From a virus, in IMG/VR virus record IMGVR_UViG_3300010885_069197, positions 1 to 31,409 of that record: a stretch of 31,409 nt of DNA. One strand, 5' to 3'. Below are positions 7,894 through 16,906 of the stretch, piece by piece. The notes under the pieces were generated by a model, which saw only the letters and a program-made list of their open reading frames with translations, had not been told where the DNA came from and made no database searches. A program made the translations under genes and the position numbers. The first letter of the stretch is position 1, and each line of letters opens with the position of its first letter.

Positions 7894-8569
7894 TCAAAAA
7901 ATATCTTTTGAAGATTGCTACGATGTAATTAGCCGAGAAATTAACAAAAAGAAATTTAAATGGACTCTTAATTCATTAAGTTGGTTATCATGGGAAGATG
8001 TCGCGCAAATTATATTAATTCATATTAACGATAAATGGGCACAATATGATACTTCAAAACCTCTTCAGCCTTGGTTAAGTGCTATAATATCAAATCAAAT
8101 AAAAAACATTATAAGAAATAATTATAGTAATTATACTCGTCCATGTTTAAAATGTAAAGCTTCTGAAGCTAGTGATGGATGTAAAATTTATCAAACACAA
8201 TGTTCAGATTGTCCTCTTTATGCAGAATGGGAAAAACGTAGAAAGCCAGCATATAATGTAAAAATTCCAGTCTCTATTGAAAATCATGTAAATGAAATTC
8301 AAGAGATTTCTGAAGAAGGGTATGGACTAGAAAGGAATATACAAGAAATTCATAGTAAAATGAAAGAAATTTTAAAACCTATTGAATATAAAATCTATGA
8401 AGGAATCTTTATTAATAATGAGCCTGAAGAACATTTAGCCAAAAGACTTGGTTATATTTCTAATGAAAAAAATAGAACTCCTGGTTATAAACAAATTAAA
8501 AATATTAGAAAAGCTATAATTATAAAAGCTAAGAAATGTATTGCAGAAGAACAAGTGGATATATATTAA
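7883..8569 (+). CDS. Putative phage sigma-70-like factor with Cys cluster
   Basis: A 228-residue protein. Residues 36-79 (SWEDVAQIILIHI, then YDTSKPLQPWLSAIISNQ and IKNIIRNNY) follow the sigma region 2 pattern: E-D-x-x-Q helix, then f-D-x-x-x-p-W-L-x-x-I-x-x-N and R. Residues 157-217 look like region 4, a helix-turn-helix with EHLAKRLGYIS and YKQIKNIRKAI. Between them is an unusual cysteine cluster, C88-x2-C91, C100, C107-x2-C110, likely to bind zinc. Family knowledge: many phages encode a small divergent sigma for late genes, such as T4 gp55. Inference: this one may direct transcription from the GTGTAA motif. It follows the zinc-ribbon gene with an 11-base overlap and sits upstream of terL. 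Confidence 0.68.
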   Translation: MKSNQKISFEDCYDVISREINKKKFKWTLNSLSWLSWEDVAQIILIHINDKWAQYDTSKPLQPWLSAIISNQIKNIIRNNYSNYTRPCLKCKASEASDGCKIYQTQCSDCPLYAEWEKRRKPAYNVKIPVSIENHVNEIQEISEEGYGLERNIQEIHSKMKEILKPIEYKIYEGIFINNEPEEHLAKRLGYISNEKNRTPGYKQIKNIRKAIIIKAKKCIAEEQVDIY

Positions 8570-8570
8570 A

Positions 8571-9665
8571 ATGGAGACAGGAGATATAATTTTAACACAA
8601 GAGCAGATGGATAAAATATTGGAAATTTGGAAATCTAATCCAAAAGCTCCACCATTTTTAAAAGATATTTCTAAAACTGTTTTTGATAAAGAAGTTGATG
8701 GCAGAAGTAGAGAAGGTAAAGCTATAAAAGAATTTTTAGCTTCTCAAAATTTGGTTCCAAAAGTTACTCAAGATTATATTCCAAAAGAAGAAATTATTTT
8801 AAATGAAGAGCAAAAAGAATATTTAATAAATAATTCTTCTACAATGAACGCTCTTGAAATGTCGAGAATTTTATTTAAAAATAATCATTTATCTAATTTA
8901 AGCAAAGAAGCTAGATCTGTTAATGATTTTTTAAAGACTATAGATAAAAAAGTTTTATATGGCGATGTTGATGATGTTCCTCCGGACATAGCTTATAGGC
9001 CGCCGAAAACTTTTGAAAGAATGTTATTTAAAATTAATAAATATATTCATGAAAGTATAGATAAAGAAAAATTAACATCTCGGCAAAAGAAAGAGATTAA
9101 CGCTACCATAGGATATGTAAATACATATCGTTATATTCATCAAATTAATACATATACTACTCAAACAGATAGAGAGCTTTTTGAGAGCAGCTTTATTCGT
9201 TACACTCATGATAAATCAGATTTGACAGAAGAAGAAGTTGATCAATATATTATTTTAAGTACAGAAGTAGTAATTTCTTCTAGCATTCAAGCTAGTATTG
9301 TTAGACTTCAAGAATTACTTGATGATGCAACTGATAATCCTGATAATGTAAAGATCTCTATGAGCTTAGTTGAAGCTATCAATACCGCAAGGACAGAATA
9401 CAATCAATGTGTAATTCGTCAGCAAAAACTTAATAATGATTTAAAACAAAAACGTAGTGATCGTTTAAAAAATCAAATCAAAGAAAATGCCAGTATTTTA
9501 AATCTTGTTCAAATGTGGAAAGAAGAAGATTCTCGGCAAAAGCTTATTAAGCTCGCAGATCTTCGTAAACAAGTTTTGAAAGATGAGATTGAAAGATTAA
9601 CTACAATGGACGAAGTAAAATGCCGAATTATGGGTATAAGTCCAGAAGAGGTACTAAATGGTTGA
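8571..9665 (+). CDS. Tandem HTH-like protein, candidate small terminase
   Basis: A 364-residue protein taken from the ATG one base after the upstream stop; the in-frame TTG at 8541 lies inside the previous gene and is less likely. Residues 6-62 and 75-125 look like two copies of a helical DNA-binding-like unit, each ending in a similar helix (SREGKAIKEFLAS and SKEARSVNDFLKT). The remainder is helical, including a probable coiled coil from about residue 280 with many Lys, Arg and Gln. It lies two genes before terL in a coupled run, close to where small terminase genes occur. DNA recognition for packaging is a reasonable guess, not shown by a family signature. Alternative: a transcription accessory factor. 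Confidence 0.6.
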   Translation: METGDIILTQEQMDKILEIWKSNPKAPPFLKDISKTVFDKEVDGRSREGKAIKEFLASQNLVPKVTQDYIPKEEIILNEEQKEYLINNSSTMNALEMSRILFKNNHLSNLSKEARSVNDFLKTIDKKVLYGDVDDVPPDIAYRPPKTFERMLFKINKYIHESIDKEKLTSRQKKEINATIGYVNTYRYIHQINTYTTQTDRELFESSFIRYTHDKSDLTEEEVDQYIILSTEVVISSSIQASIVRLQELLDDATDNPDNVKISMSLVEAINTARTEYNQCVIRQQKLNNDLKQKRSDRLKNQIKENASILNLVQMWKEEDSRQKLIKLADLRKQVLKDEIERLTTMDEVKCRIMGISPEEVLNG

Positions 9666-10593
9666 ATGTAAAATCTGTAAAGCTTTTTTTGAAGATGATA
9701 AAAGCCTTCATCATCATCTAAAAGCTCATAAACTTCATGTCTTTGAATATTATCAAACGACAAGCCCGCGATATGATTTGTATGATAAAAATTTAATTCT
9801 TTTTAAAAATAAAAAACAATATTTTGAAACAGATTTCAATTCTGCAAAAAATATGAGATTATGGTTAGATCAGCAGCTTCCTGAAAAAAGAATAGATTAT
9901 TTAAAAAATATCCTTTTAAAAAGAAGAGACGAAAAAAGCTTAATTTATACTTTAAGTCAAGTTGAGCTTAGATCTTTAAAAATTCCTGGACTTAAATATT
10001 ATAATAAAGTTTTCGAAAATTATTATACTTTTTGTGAATCTTTAGGATTTAAAAATAAATATTCTTTTCCTAAAAAAGTGGCTATTAAAAATATTTTTGA
10101 AGATTCTGCTGCAAAAATTTATATTGATACTCGGGAACAATTGCCTCTTGAATTTGATTGCCCTTCGGAAGTTAAAACTTTAAAATTTGGAGATTATGCT
10201 TTTAGTTTATCAGAAAAAGCTGGCAGATGTTATGTAGAAAGAAAATCTCTTAACGATTTTATTGGAACTCTTTCTGGCGGTTTTGAAAGATTTGAAAATG
10301 AAATAATTCGCGCAAAAGAAGCTGGAGCTTATTTAGTTATATTAATAGAAGATGATTTAAATAATGCTTTAAGATTTAATACTCTTGAGCATTTATATAA
10401 AAAAGGAATGAAAGTCACTCCTGAATATATATTTCATAATGTAAGACAGCTTATTCAAAAATATGATCATATTCAGTTTCTTTTTGTAAAAAATCGACAA
10501 GAAGCTTCTCAAATGATAAAAAAACTTTTTTCTAATCAAAATCAAGTTAAAAAAATGGATTTGCAATTCCATTATGATATGGGGGTTTTATAA
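9658..10593 (+). CDS. C2H2 zinc finger + ERCC4/XPF-type nuclease
   Basis: A 311-residue protein. The N-terminus is a textbook C2H2 finger, C4-x2-C7-x12-H20-x3-H24. A helical linker follows. Residues about 153-290 form an ERCC4-type nuclease: IDTREQLPLEF (D157), FGDYAF (G178, D179), VERKSLNDFIGTLS (E194, R195, K196, D200) and the helix ERFENEIIRA, then a LVILIEDD strand. All expected metal-binding acidic residues are present. It overlaps the previous gene by 8 bases and shares one base with the terL start. AGAAGAGG six bases before its ATG is one of the few SD-like sites. Such nucleases cut branched or flap DNA. The position suggests trimming or resolving DNA for packaging, which is inference. 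Confidence 0.87.
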   Translation: MVECKICKAFFEDDKSLHHHLKAHKLHVFEYYQTTSPRYDLYDKNLILFKNKKQYFETDFNSAKNMRLWLDQQLPEKRIDYLKNILLKRRDEKSLIYTLSQVELRSLKIPGLKYYNKVFENYYTFCESLGFKNKYSFPKKVAIKNIFEDSAAKIYIDTREQLPLEFDCPSEVKTLKFGDYAFSLSEKAGRCYVERKSLNDFIGTLSGGFERFENEIIRAKEAGAYLVILIEDDLNNALRFNTLEHLYKKGMKVTPEYIFHNVRQLIQKYDHIQFLFVKNRQEASQMIKKLFSNQNQVKKMDLQFHYDMGVL

Positions 10594-12413
10594 TGTGGTA
10601 TTCTTCTGATAAATATACTAAAAATGTTGTTGATCTTAATGCTCAATTCATGGATTTAAAAGGAGATCTTGAAGACAAAGAAGCTAAGATTTCACTTGCA
10701 AAATTTTTAAGAGCAAACCTTGGATTTACTACAGAATTATTATCAGGAGTAAAACTTGCGCCATATCAAGAAATAGTTTTAAAAGGAATGTTAAATAGAA
10801 ATTTTTCTATGAATGTTTGGGGGCGTGGTTGTGCTAAAACATTCGTGGCAAGTATTTTCTGTTTTTTACAATGTATTTTTGAACCCAATTCCAAAATTCT
10901 TATAGCTGGCCCAACTTTTCGTACTGCGCGATTTATATTTAATAATTTAGAAAAAATAGTTGATTCTAAAGGAGGAGAATTACTTCAGCAGGCATTTGGA
11001 GTAAAAGCTAAAAGAAATGATCAATTTGAATGGCAAATTAATGGTGGATCTATTACAGCTATTCCGCTTAATGGAGAAAAGATTCGCGGTTTCCGTGCAA
11101 ATATTCTAGTACTTGATGAGTATCTTTTGCTTCCAGAGGATATTATTAAAACTGTTTTGATGCCATTTCTTGTAGCTCCTCAAAATATGAAAGAGCGTCT
11201 TGAGGTAAGAGAAATTGAAGATAAACTTATTAAAGACGGATTAATGAAACATGAAGATCGTTATGTTTTCGAAAATAATTCTAAAATGATAGCATTGTCC
11301 TCTGCTTCATTTACTTTTGAAAATCTTTATAAAACCTATCAAGAATGGAGCGAAAAAATTTATAATAAAGAGCGAGGAGATGCTACTTATTTTATAAGTC
11401 AATTAGGTTATGAAGCTCTTCCTTTAGAGATGATAGATAAAACTATTATTGAAGAAGCTCAAAGTGGGGGGTTATCTAACTCTTCTTTTTTAAGAGAATA
11501 TTGCGCTCAATTTACTGATGGATCAGATTCTTATTTTAGTGGTAAAAAAATGCATGATTGTACTGTTCCAGATGGACAAGAACCCACTTTAAGGTTGCAG
11601 GGCAGTCCTGGGAAAAAATATTTAATTGCAATTGATCCTAGCTTTAGTAATTCTCCAAGTTCAGATTACTTTGCAATTGCAGTAATAGAATTTGATTCTC
11701 AAGAATCAGAATGTACTTTAGTACATAATTATGCAGTTCCTGGCGCAGACTTAAAAGATCATATTGTTTATTTTTCTTATTTAGTGGATGCGTTTAAACC
11801 TGAGATGATTATTATTGATAATGCAGGTTTTCAATTTATTGATTCCTGCAATGAGTCTGAATTGTTTAGAAATAAATCATTATCATTTTTTGATTTTGAT
11901 AGTGAATTAGAAGGAGATAATTATCAGGCTGTTTTAAGAAAAGCCAGAAATGATTACAACAGAGAGAAAGGCTCTATCTGTTTTAAACAAAATTTTACAA
12001 GTGATTTTCTACGTAAAGCTAATGAGCATTTGCAGGCGAGCATTGATTATAAAAAGGTCTGGTTTGCTTCAAGAATTTCTCCTAATAGTGAAGCTTATGA
12101 TAGAATAACATCTTCTTCTTTTAAAACTCCAGTAAAACAAGGTGAAACAATTATTGATATAATTGATGAGCAGGATGATTTAATTTATCAAGTTAAAAAA
12201 CAATGTGCTTTGATAGAAGTTAAATCTACAATTAAAGGAAATCAATCTTTTGATTTGCCTCAGCATCTTAAACGAAATACTTCTGCTAATAGGGCAAGAA
12301 AAGATAATTATACAACCTTAATGCTTGGAAATTGGCTATTCCGATGCTATAAAGATATCAAGAATGCCCCTATTGAGCAGAGAAATGAGTCTTTTACCCC
12401 TTTTATAATATAA
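10593..12413 (+). CDS. terL: Terminase large subunit
   Basis: A 606-residue packaging motor. The ATPase half has an adenine-motif-like APYQEIVLKG (56-65), P-loop GRGCAKT (77-83), Walker B NILVLDE (D175, E176) and coupling motif ALSSAS (234-239). The nuclease half has KYLIAIDPS (D348) and MIIIDNAG (D409), two of the expected acidic metal ligands; the third is probably in the acidic stretch near the C-terminus. The P-loop has Ala where Gly normally precedes Lys. The start is coupled to the nuclease gene (TAATG). Family knowledge: it docks on the portal, translocates DNA and cuts the concatemer. Identification is secure; headful versus cohesive-end cutting cannot be told. Confidence 0.95.
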   Translation: MWYSSDKYTKNVVDLNAQFMDLKGDLEDKEAKISLAKFLRANLGFTTELLSGVKLAPYQEIVLKGMLNRNFSMNVWGRGCAKTFVASIFCFLQCIFEPNSKILIAGPTFRTARFIFNNLEKIVDSKGGELLQQAFGVKAKRNDQFEWQINGGSITAIPLNGEKIRGFRANILVLDEYLLLPEDIIKTVLMPFLVAPQNMKERLEVREIEDKLIKDGLMKHEDRYVFENNSKMIALSSASFTFENLYKTYQEWSEKIYNKERGDATYFISQLGYEALPLEMIDKTIIEEAQSGGLSNSSFLREYCAQFTDGSDSYFSGKKMHDCTVPDGQEPTLRLQGSPGKKYLIAIDPSFSNSPSSDYFAIAVIEFDSQESECTLVHNYAVPGADLKDHIVYFSYLVDAFKPEMIIIDNAGFQFIDSCNESELFRNKSLSFFDFDSELEGDNYQAVLRKARNDYNREKGSICFKQNFTSDFLRKANEHLQASIDYKKVWFASRISPNSEAYDRITSSSFKTPVKQGETIIDIIDEQDDLIYQVKKQCALIEVKSTIKGNQSFDLPQHLKRNTSANRARKDNYTTLMLGNWLFRCYKDIKNAPIEQRNESFTPFII

Positions 12414-12416
12414 TAT

Positions 12417-12430
12417 GCGTAATATATTTA
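12417..12430 (+). promoter_or_regulatory. GCGTAATATATTTA, candidate late promoter
   Basis: GCGTAATATATTTA lies in the 35-base gap between terL and the collagen-like fibre. It matches the GTGTAATATAT motif with one change. Its distance to the ATG (32 bases) is the longest in the set, so support is weaker. Confidence 0.35.
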
Positions 12431-12448
12431 TAATGATTGGCTTAAGGT

Positions 12449-14998
12449 ATGGCTACTAGCTTAATTAAAGTAAGGCAAATTGATCAAACAGAATTATCTG
12501 GATATGTTCAACAATTTGTTGTTGGATCTCCCACTTCTTCTGGTAGTGCTTTTAATACCAACGTTATTCCTGTTGGCTCTGGAGTTTATAATCTAGGTAA
12601 TAGTGGAAATTATTGGAAAAATGTTTATACTAATCAAATAAATTTACCTTCTGGATCTGGAGTATATTTTGGAAATCAATTTTTTACAACTAGTGGAAAT
12701 TCTTTATTAATTAGTGGTCCAGGTGGTACTACTGCAATATCTTCCACTACAAATTATGTAACTTATGTTGGACCAACAGGCCCAGTTGGAGCTACTGGAG
12801 CCAGTGGAGCAAAAATTACAGGAGTTACTGGAAATTCTCCTTATGTAACTTTTCTTTTAAATGACGGTTCTCAAACAAATCAAATTTTATTACCTTCTGG
12901 AGCAACTGGAGCTCAAGGATTAGTTGGTCCATCTGGAGTTTCTGTAACTGGAGCTTTAACAGGAATAAATTCTACAGGAACTTATTTTAGATTTTTATTT
13001 TCTAATACTGGAACTGGTGGATATATATATGTTCCTAGTGGAGTTCAAGGAGCTGATGGTCAAGTAGGCGGCGCGACTTTAACTTTTTTAAATTTAACAG
13101 GTTTATTTTCAGGACAAGCAACTCCAACTATAACAGTTGATGGAATTTCTTCTTCTTATATAAATGGTGGTCCAGATATTAATCTTATAAAAGGATTTAG
13201 TTATAAATTTAATTATGAGGGAATTAATACTTTAAGATATACTGACGCTACTTATACTAATAAATCAACTAATTTTATTATATATGGGAAAAATGATACA
13301 GGTTTATATTCTCAATATAATTATCTTACTGGCCCGTTAAATGGCGCAGGAGCAGCTTTAACTGGAATTCAAAATTCTGGAGCATTGCTTTTTACAATTT
13401 TCACAAATTCTGCTCAGACCGGAAGATATATTTGGAAAGAATCTTCCTCTGCGGCAATCAATACAATTTCAGGGCAGGTAGTTTCTCCAACTGGAATTTT
13501 TGAAAATTATTCTTATTTATACGATACAATAACTGTTAATTCTACTGGTTATAATTTTTATTGGAAAACTCAGGGTACATTAAAATTTTCTAATAACATT
13601 TCTGATACTTATAAATATGGATTTGCATTATATAATTCAGATTCTTTAGTATATCCGCCAGTTCTTCAAAGTCCTCAGGCTTATTATGTTTTGGGTACTT
13701 TAAATTTATCTTATGCCCCTCTTGCAGGCCCAATTGGTCCACAGGGTAATCAAGGAATTCCTGGGCCCGCAGGCCCATCTGGATTAGCAGGATCAGTTGG
13801 AGCCACAGGCGTGGGAGTTAGTGGAGTTAATACAATAATTACTGCCGGAATATTAAGCGGTTTTCAATTAGTGTTAACAAATGGTCAATCAGTTGGGCCT
13901 TATATGATTCCAACTGGAGGGCCTCAAGGAGCTACAGGTTCGGCAGGATCAACTGGTCCAACAGGACCCACAGGAATATCAGTAACTGGAGTTAATCAAA
14001 TTTCTTCTAATTCGATTAATTTTTTATTATCTAATAATTCTTCTACTAGTGCAGTTACATTGCCAGCAGGGCCTCAAGGCCAAGCTGATACTTATTATTC
14101 TTATTTTGACCCAGTAAATTTAAGAATTTCAGGCCAAAGCTCTTATCCAACTGGATTTCAAGTAAGTACAAATGGAACAACTTGGACAAATGCAACAGGA
14201 GCGGGGAGATTACTTACTACAGGGCAATATGTTAAAATTTATGGAGCCCCAACTCTTCCTTTTGCAAATAGAAGCTATTCATCTTCTCAAAATTTAATTC
14301 TTTCTAGAAGATCTGTTACTGGAGAATTTTTTGGGGCACAAGTTACTAATTTTGATGGTATAAATTTAACTTTTTATGTAAATCCTCAAATAGGATTTTG
14401 GACTACTAATGGATTAAATATTTTAACTCAAGAAGGCAGTACCATTGATGTAAATTTAGGAGCTATAACTACAGTTGGACCTACAGGGCTTTCTGTCACA
14501 GGAGTAATTACTTATCAAGGAGATCCAGGCAATGGAATTGCTACTTCAAATACTGGCATTCAATTTCAATATTCTAATTCAACTACATCTCCAATAGTAG
14601 CTTTGCCACAAGGACCAAGAGGTTATTCTGGTGCAGCTCAAATATTTAAAGTTACTGGATTAAATGTCAATAGTAGTGTTGATATAACAGGTAATTTTAA
14701 TAAAAGTGATTTAATTGAATATAATTTGACAGGATCATCTACTGCTAATTTTTATATTGATTCTGGAACAGTAGTTACAGGGCAGACTTGCATGGTTTTA
14801 ATTAGAAATAGTGGCTATTCGCCAAGTACATTTAATTTTATGCCTGCTAATCAATTTTATTTTGTAAATAGTATCATGCCGGCTCCTCCAATTACTCTTT
14901 ATTCTTTTAATATTTATACATTTATAAGGTCAATGAACTATAATAGTCATCCAGTGTACTATTGTACATATGCAGCAAATTATCCAGCATTAAACTAA
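12449..14998 (+). CDS. Collagen-like tail fibre
   Basis: An 849-residue protein. Short Gly-X-Y collagen-like runs occur near residues 108-121, 151-163, 198-208, 425-455, 490-508 and 725-735, for example VGPTGPVGATGASG and GIPGPAGPSGLAG. Between them is a recurring beta unit of about 40 residues that begins with a form of V/I-S-V-T-G-V and ends L-P-x-G, often followed by PQG (about 121-153, 164-205, 455-494, 510-545, 682-727). The C-terminal 120 residues look like a tip domain. Collagen-like phage fibres form trimers on the virion surface. It sits between terL and portal, an unusual place for a fibre. SD support is only AAGG one base from ATG. Confidence 0.83.
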   Translation: MATSLIKVRQIDQTELSGYVQQFVVGSPTSSGSAFNTNVIPVGSGVYNLGNSGNYWKNVYTNQINLPSGSGVYFGNQFFTTSGNSLLISGPGGTTAISSTTNYVTYVGPTGPVGATGASGAKITGVTGNSPYVTFLLNDGSQTNQILLPSGATGAQGLVGPSGVSVTGALTGINSTGTYFRFLFSNTGTGGYIYVPSGVQGADGQVGGATLTFLNLTGLFSGQATPTITVDGISSSYINGGPDINLIKGFSYKFNYEGINTLRYTDATYTNKSTNFIIYGKNDTGLYSQYNYLTGPLNGAGAALTGIQNSGALLFTIFTNSAQTGRYIWKESSSAAINTISGQVVSPTGIFENYSYLYDTITVNSTGYNFYWKTQGTLKFSNNISDTYKYGFALYNSDSLVYPPVLQSPQAYYVLGTLNLSYAPLAGPIGPQGNQGIPGPAGPSGLAGSVGATGVGVSGVNTIITAGILSGFQLVLTNGQSVGPYMIPTGGPQGATGSAGSTGPTGPTGISVTGVNQISSNSINFLLSNNSSTSAVTLPAGPQGQADTYYSYFDPVNLRISGQSSYPTGFQVSTNGTTWTNATGAGRLLTTGQYVKIYGAPTLPFANRSYSSSQNLILSRRSVTGEFFGAQVTNFDGINLTFYVNPQIGFWTTNGLNILTQEGSTIDVNLGAITTVGPTGLSVTGVITYQGDPGNGIATSNTGIQFQYSNSTTSPIVALPQGPRGYSGAAQIFKVTGLNVNSSVDITGNFNKSDLIEYNLTGSSTANFYIDSGTVVTGQTCMVLIRNSGYSPSTFNFMPANQFYFVNSIMPAPPITLYSFNIYTFIRSMNYNSHPVYYCTYAANYPALN

Positions 14999-15001
14999 TA
15001 T

Positions 15002-16906
15002 ATGAAGCCAAGAAAGAAGAAAATTGATAAAATTGAAGAAACTACACCATTAATGATTTCAGAAGCTTCTGCTTCACCAACAACTTCTACTAGAAGAAAT
15101 GCATCTGGCAATATAGATCGAACAGATCGTTATAAAAATATTGATGATGGTCTTGTTCCTTTTAAAATTAATACTGGATATGGCAATGGTCAGTCAACTG
15201 TTGATATTAAAGATGCGATTATCCTTTGTCAAAAAGCTTACTATAATTTTTCTCAATTTCGTAATGTTATTGATATGATGACAGAATTTTCTGTCTCTAA
15301 TATTTATTTTAGAGGAGGAAGTTCTAAATCTAGAGATTTTTTTGATGCATTATTTAAGAAGATTAATTTAACGACTTTACAAGATAAATATTTTAGAGAA
15401 TATTATCGTTCTGGAAATGTTTTTACTTATCGTTTTGATGCAGTTATTCAACCAGAAGATTTAAAAAAGATTACTCAAACATTTGGATCAGAACAGCCTA
15501 ATAATAATATTAATAATATTAAACCTACTGATGATGAAAATGAATTAAAAATTCCAATCCGATATATAATTTTAAATCCTGCTGATATTCGTCTTTTAGG
15601 TACTGCAAATTTTGGTATAGCTATTTATCAAAAAATTCTTACAGAATATGAATTGATGAGACTTCGTTATCCTCAAACTCCTGAAGACGAAGAGTTGTTT
15701 CAAGCTCTTCCTGATGATACAAAACGTCTTATTGAAAATAAAAAGATGACTTTCGTTCCATTATTTTTGCAGCCTGGAAAAATGTATATTTCTTTTTATA
15801 AAAAGCAAGATTATGAGCCTTTCGCAGTTCCAATGGGTTTTCCAGTTTTAGAAGATCTTAATTATAAATATGAATTGAAAAAAATGGATATGGCCATTAG
15901 CCGTACTATGCAACAAATGATTCTTCTTGTAACCGCTGGGACAGATCCTGAAAAAGGAGGAATCAATCAAAAGAATCTTGAGGCTTTGAGAAAACTTTTT
16001 GAAAATCAATCTATTGGTAGAATTTTGGTTGCAGATTATACTACTAAAGCTGAATTTGTAATTCCTCAAATTGCAGATATTCTTGATCCTAAAAAATATG
16101 AAATCGTTGATAGAGATATTAATAATGGATTAAATAATATTCTTCTTGGAGGAGAAAAATTTGCAAATCAAGTGCAAAAAACTGATGTTTTTCTTGCTAG
16201 ATTAAAACAAGCTCGTCAAACCTTTTTAAATGATTTTTTATTCCCAGAAGTTAAAAGAATATCTCAACAATTAGGATTTAAAAATTATCCAACTCCTTAT
16301 TTTGAAGATTTCTCATTGAAAGATGACGCTTCTCATGAGAAAATTTATACAAGATTAATGGAATTGGGTATTTTAACTCCAGAAGAAGGAGTTCGCGCAA
16401 TTGAATCTAACGTGCTTCCTTCTTTGCAAGAAAGTTTAGAAGCTCAAAGAGCTTATAAAACTTATAGAGAAGATGGCCTTTATCAACCTTTAATTGGCGC
16501 TCCAAAAGATGGAGAATTATCTGCCGGAAGACCTCCAGGAACAAAAGCTCCTCAGACTACTAAAAAAATTAGCCCAATTGGAACAAAAGCTTCTGAAATT
16601 TATAGTTTATCCAAAATAAAAGAGAATATGATTTTGGCTCAAGATCTACAAGCAACTGTTGAGGGGCATTTAAAGAAAAAGTTTAAAATTAAAAAGTTAA
16701 ATGAGCAACAAAATGAAGTTTTAAATGGATTAACTTCTTTAATCATGACGAATGAAAGTCCTGATAAATGGAGTACTAGCATTGCGACTTATTGTGAAAA
16801 TCCTCTTGATTCTAATCCCGATAGAGTCAATGAAATAAATGAAATCGCAGCAATTCATGGAGTAGATAATTATTTAGCTAGTTTATTATATATAAGTAAA
16901 AAATAA
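15002..16906 (+). CDS. Portal protein
   Basis: A 634-residue protein. It has portal features: DIKDAIILCQKAYYNFSQFR and VIDMMTEFSVSNIYFRGGS near residues 60-100, then IRYIILNPADIRLLG, a long helical stem region, KKMDMAISRTMQQMILLVTAG, KYEIVDRDINNGLNNILLGG and a helical C-terminal region, DDASHEKIYTRLMELGILTPEEG, as seen in portal clip/crown halves. The length fits. It forms the dodecameric ring at one head vertex through which DNA enters and to which the terminase and neck bind. It starts three bases after the fibre stop with no SD. Secure by sequence pattern plus neighbours (terL, protease, capsid). Confidence 0.87.
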   Translation: MKPRKKKIDKIEETTPLMISEASASPTTSTRRNASGNIDRTDRYKNIDDGLVPFKINTGYGNGQSTVDIKDAIILCQKAYYNFSQFRNVIDMMTEFSVSNIYFRGGSSKSRDFFDALFKKINLTTLQDKYFREYYRSGNVFTYRFDAVIQPEDLKKITQTFGSEQPNNNINNIKPTDDENELKIPIRYIILNPADIRLLGTANFGIAIYQKILTEYELMRLRYPQTPEDEELFQALPDDTKRLIENKKMTFVPLFLQPGKMYISFYKKQDYEPFAVPMGFPVLEDLNYKYELKKMDMAISRTMQQMILLVTAGTDPEKGGINQKNLEALRKLFENQSIGRILVADYTTKAEFVIPQIADILDPKKYEIVDRDINNGLNNILLGGEKFANQVQKTDVFLARLKQARQTFLNDFLFPEVKRISQQLGFKNYPTPYFEDFSLKDDASHEKIYTRLMELGILTPEEGVRAIESNVLPSLQESLEAQRAYKTYREDGLYQPLIGAPKDGELSAGRPPGTKAPQTTKKISPIGTKASEIYSLSKIKENMILAQDLQATVEGHLKKKFKIKKLNEQQNEVLNGLTSLIMTNESPDKWSTSIATYCENPLDSNPDRVNEINEIAAIHGVDNYLASLLYISKK

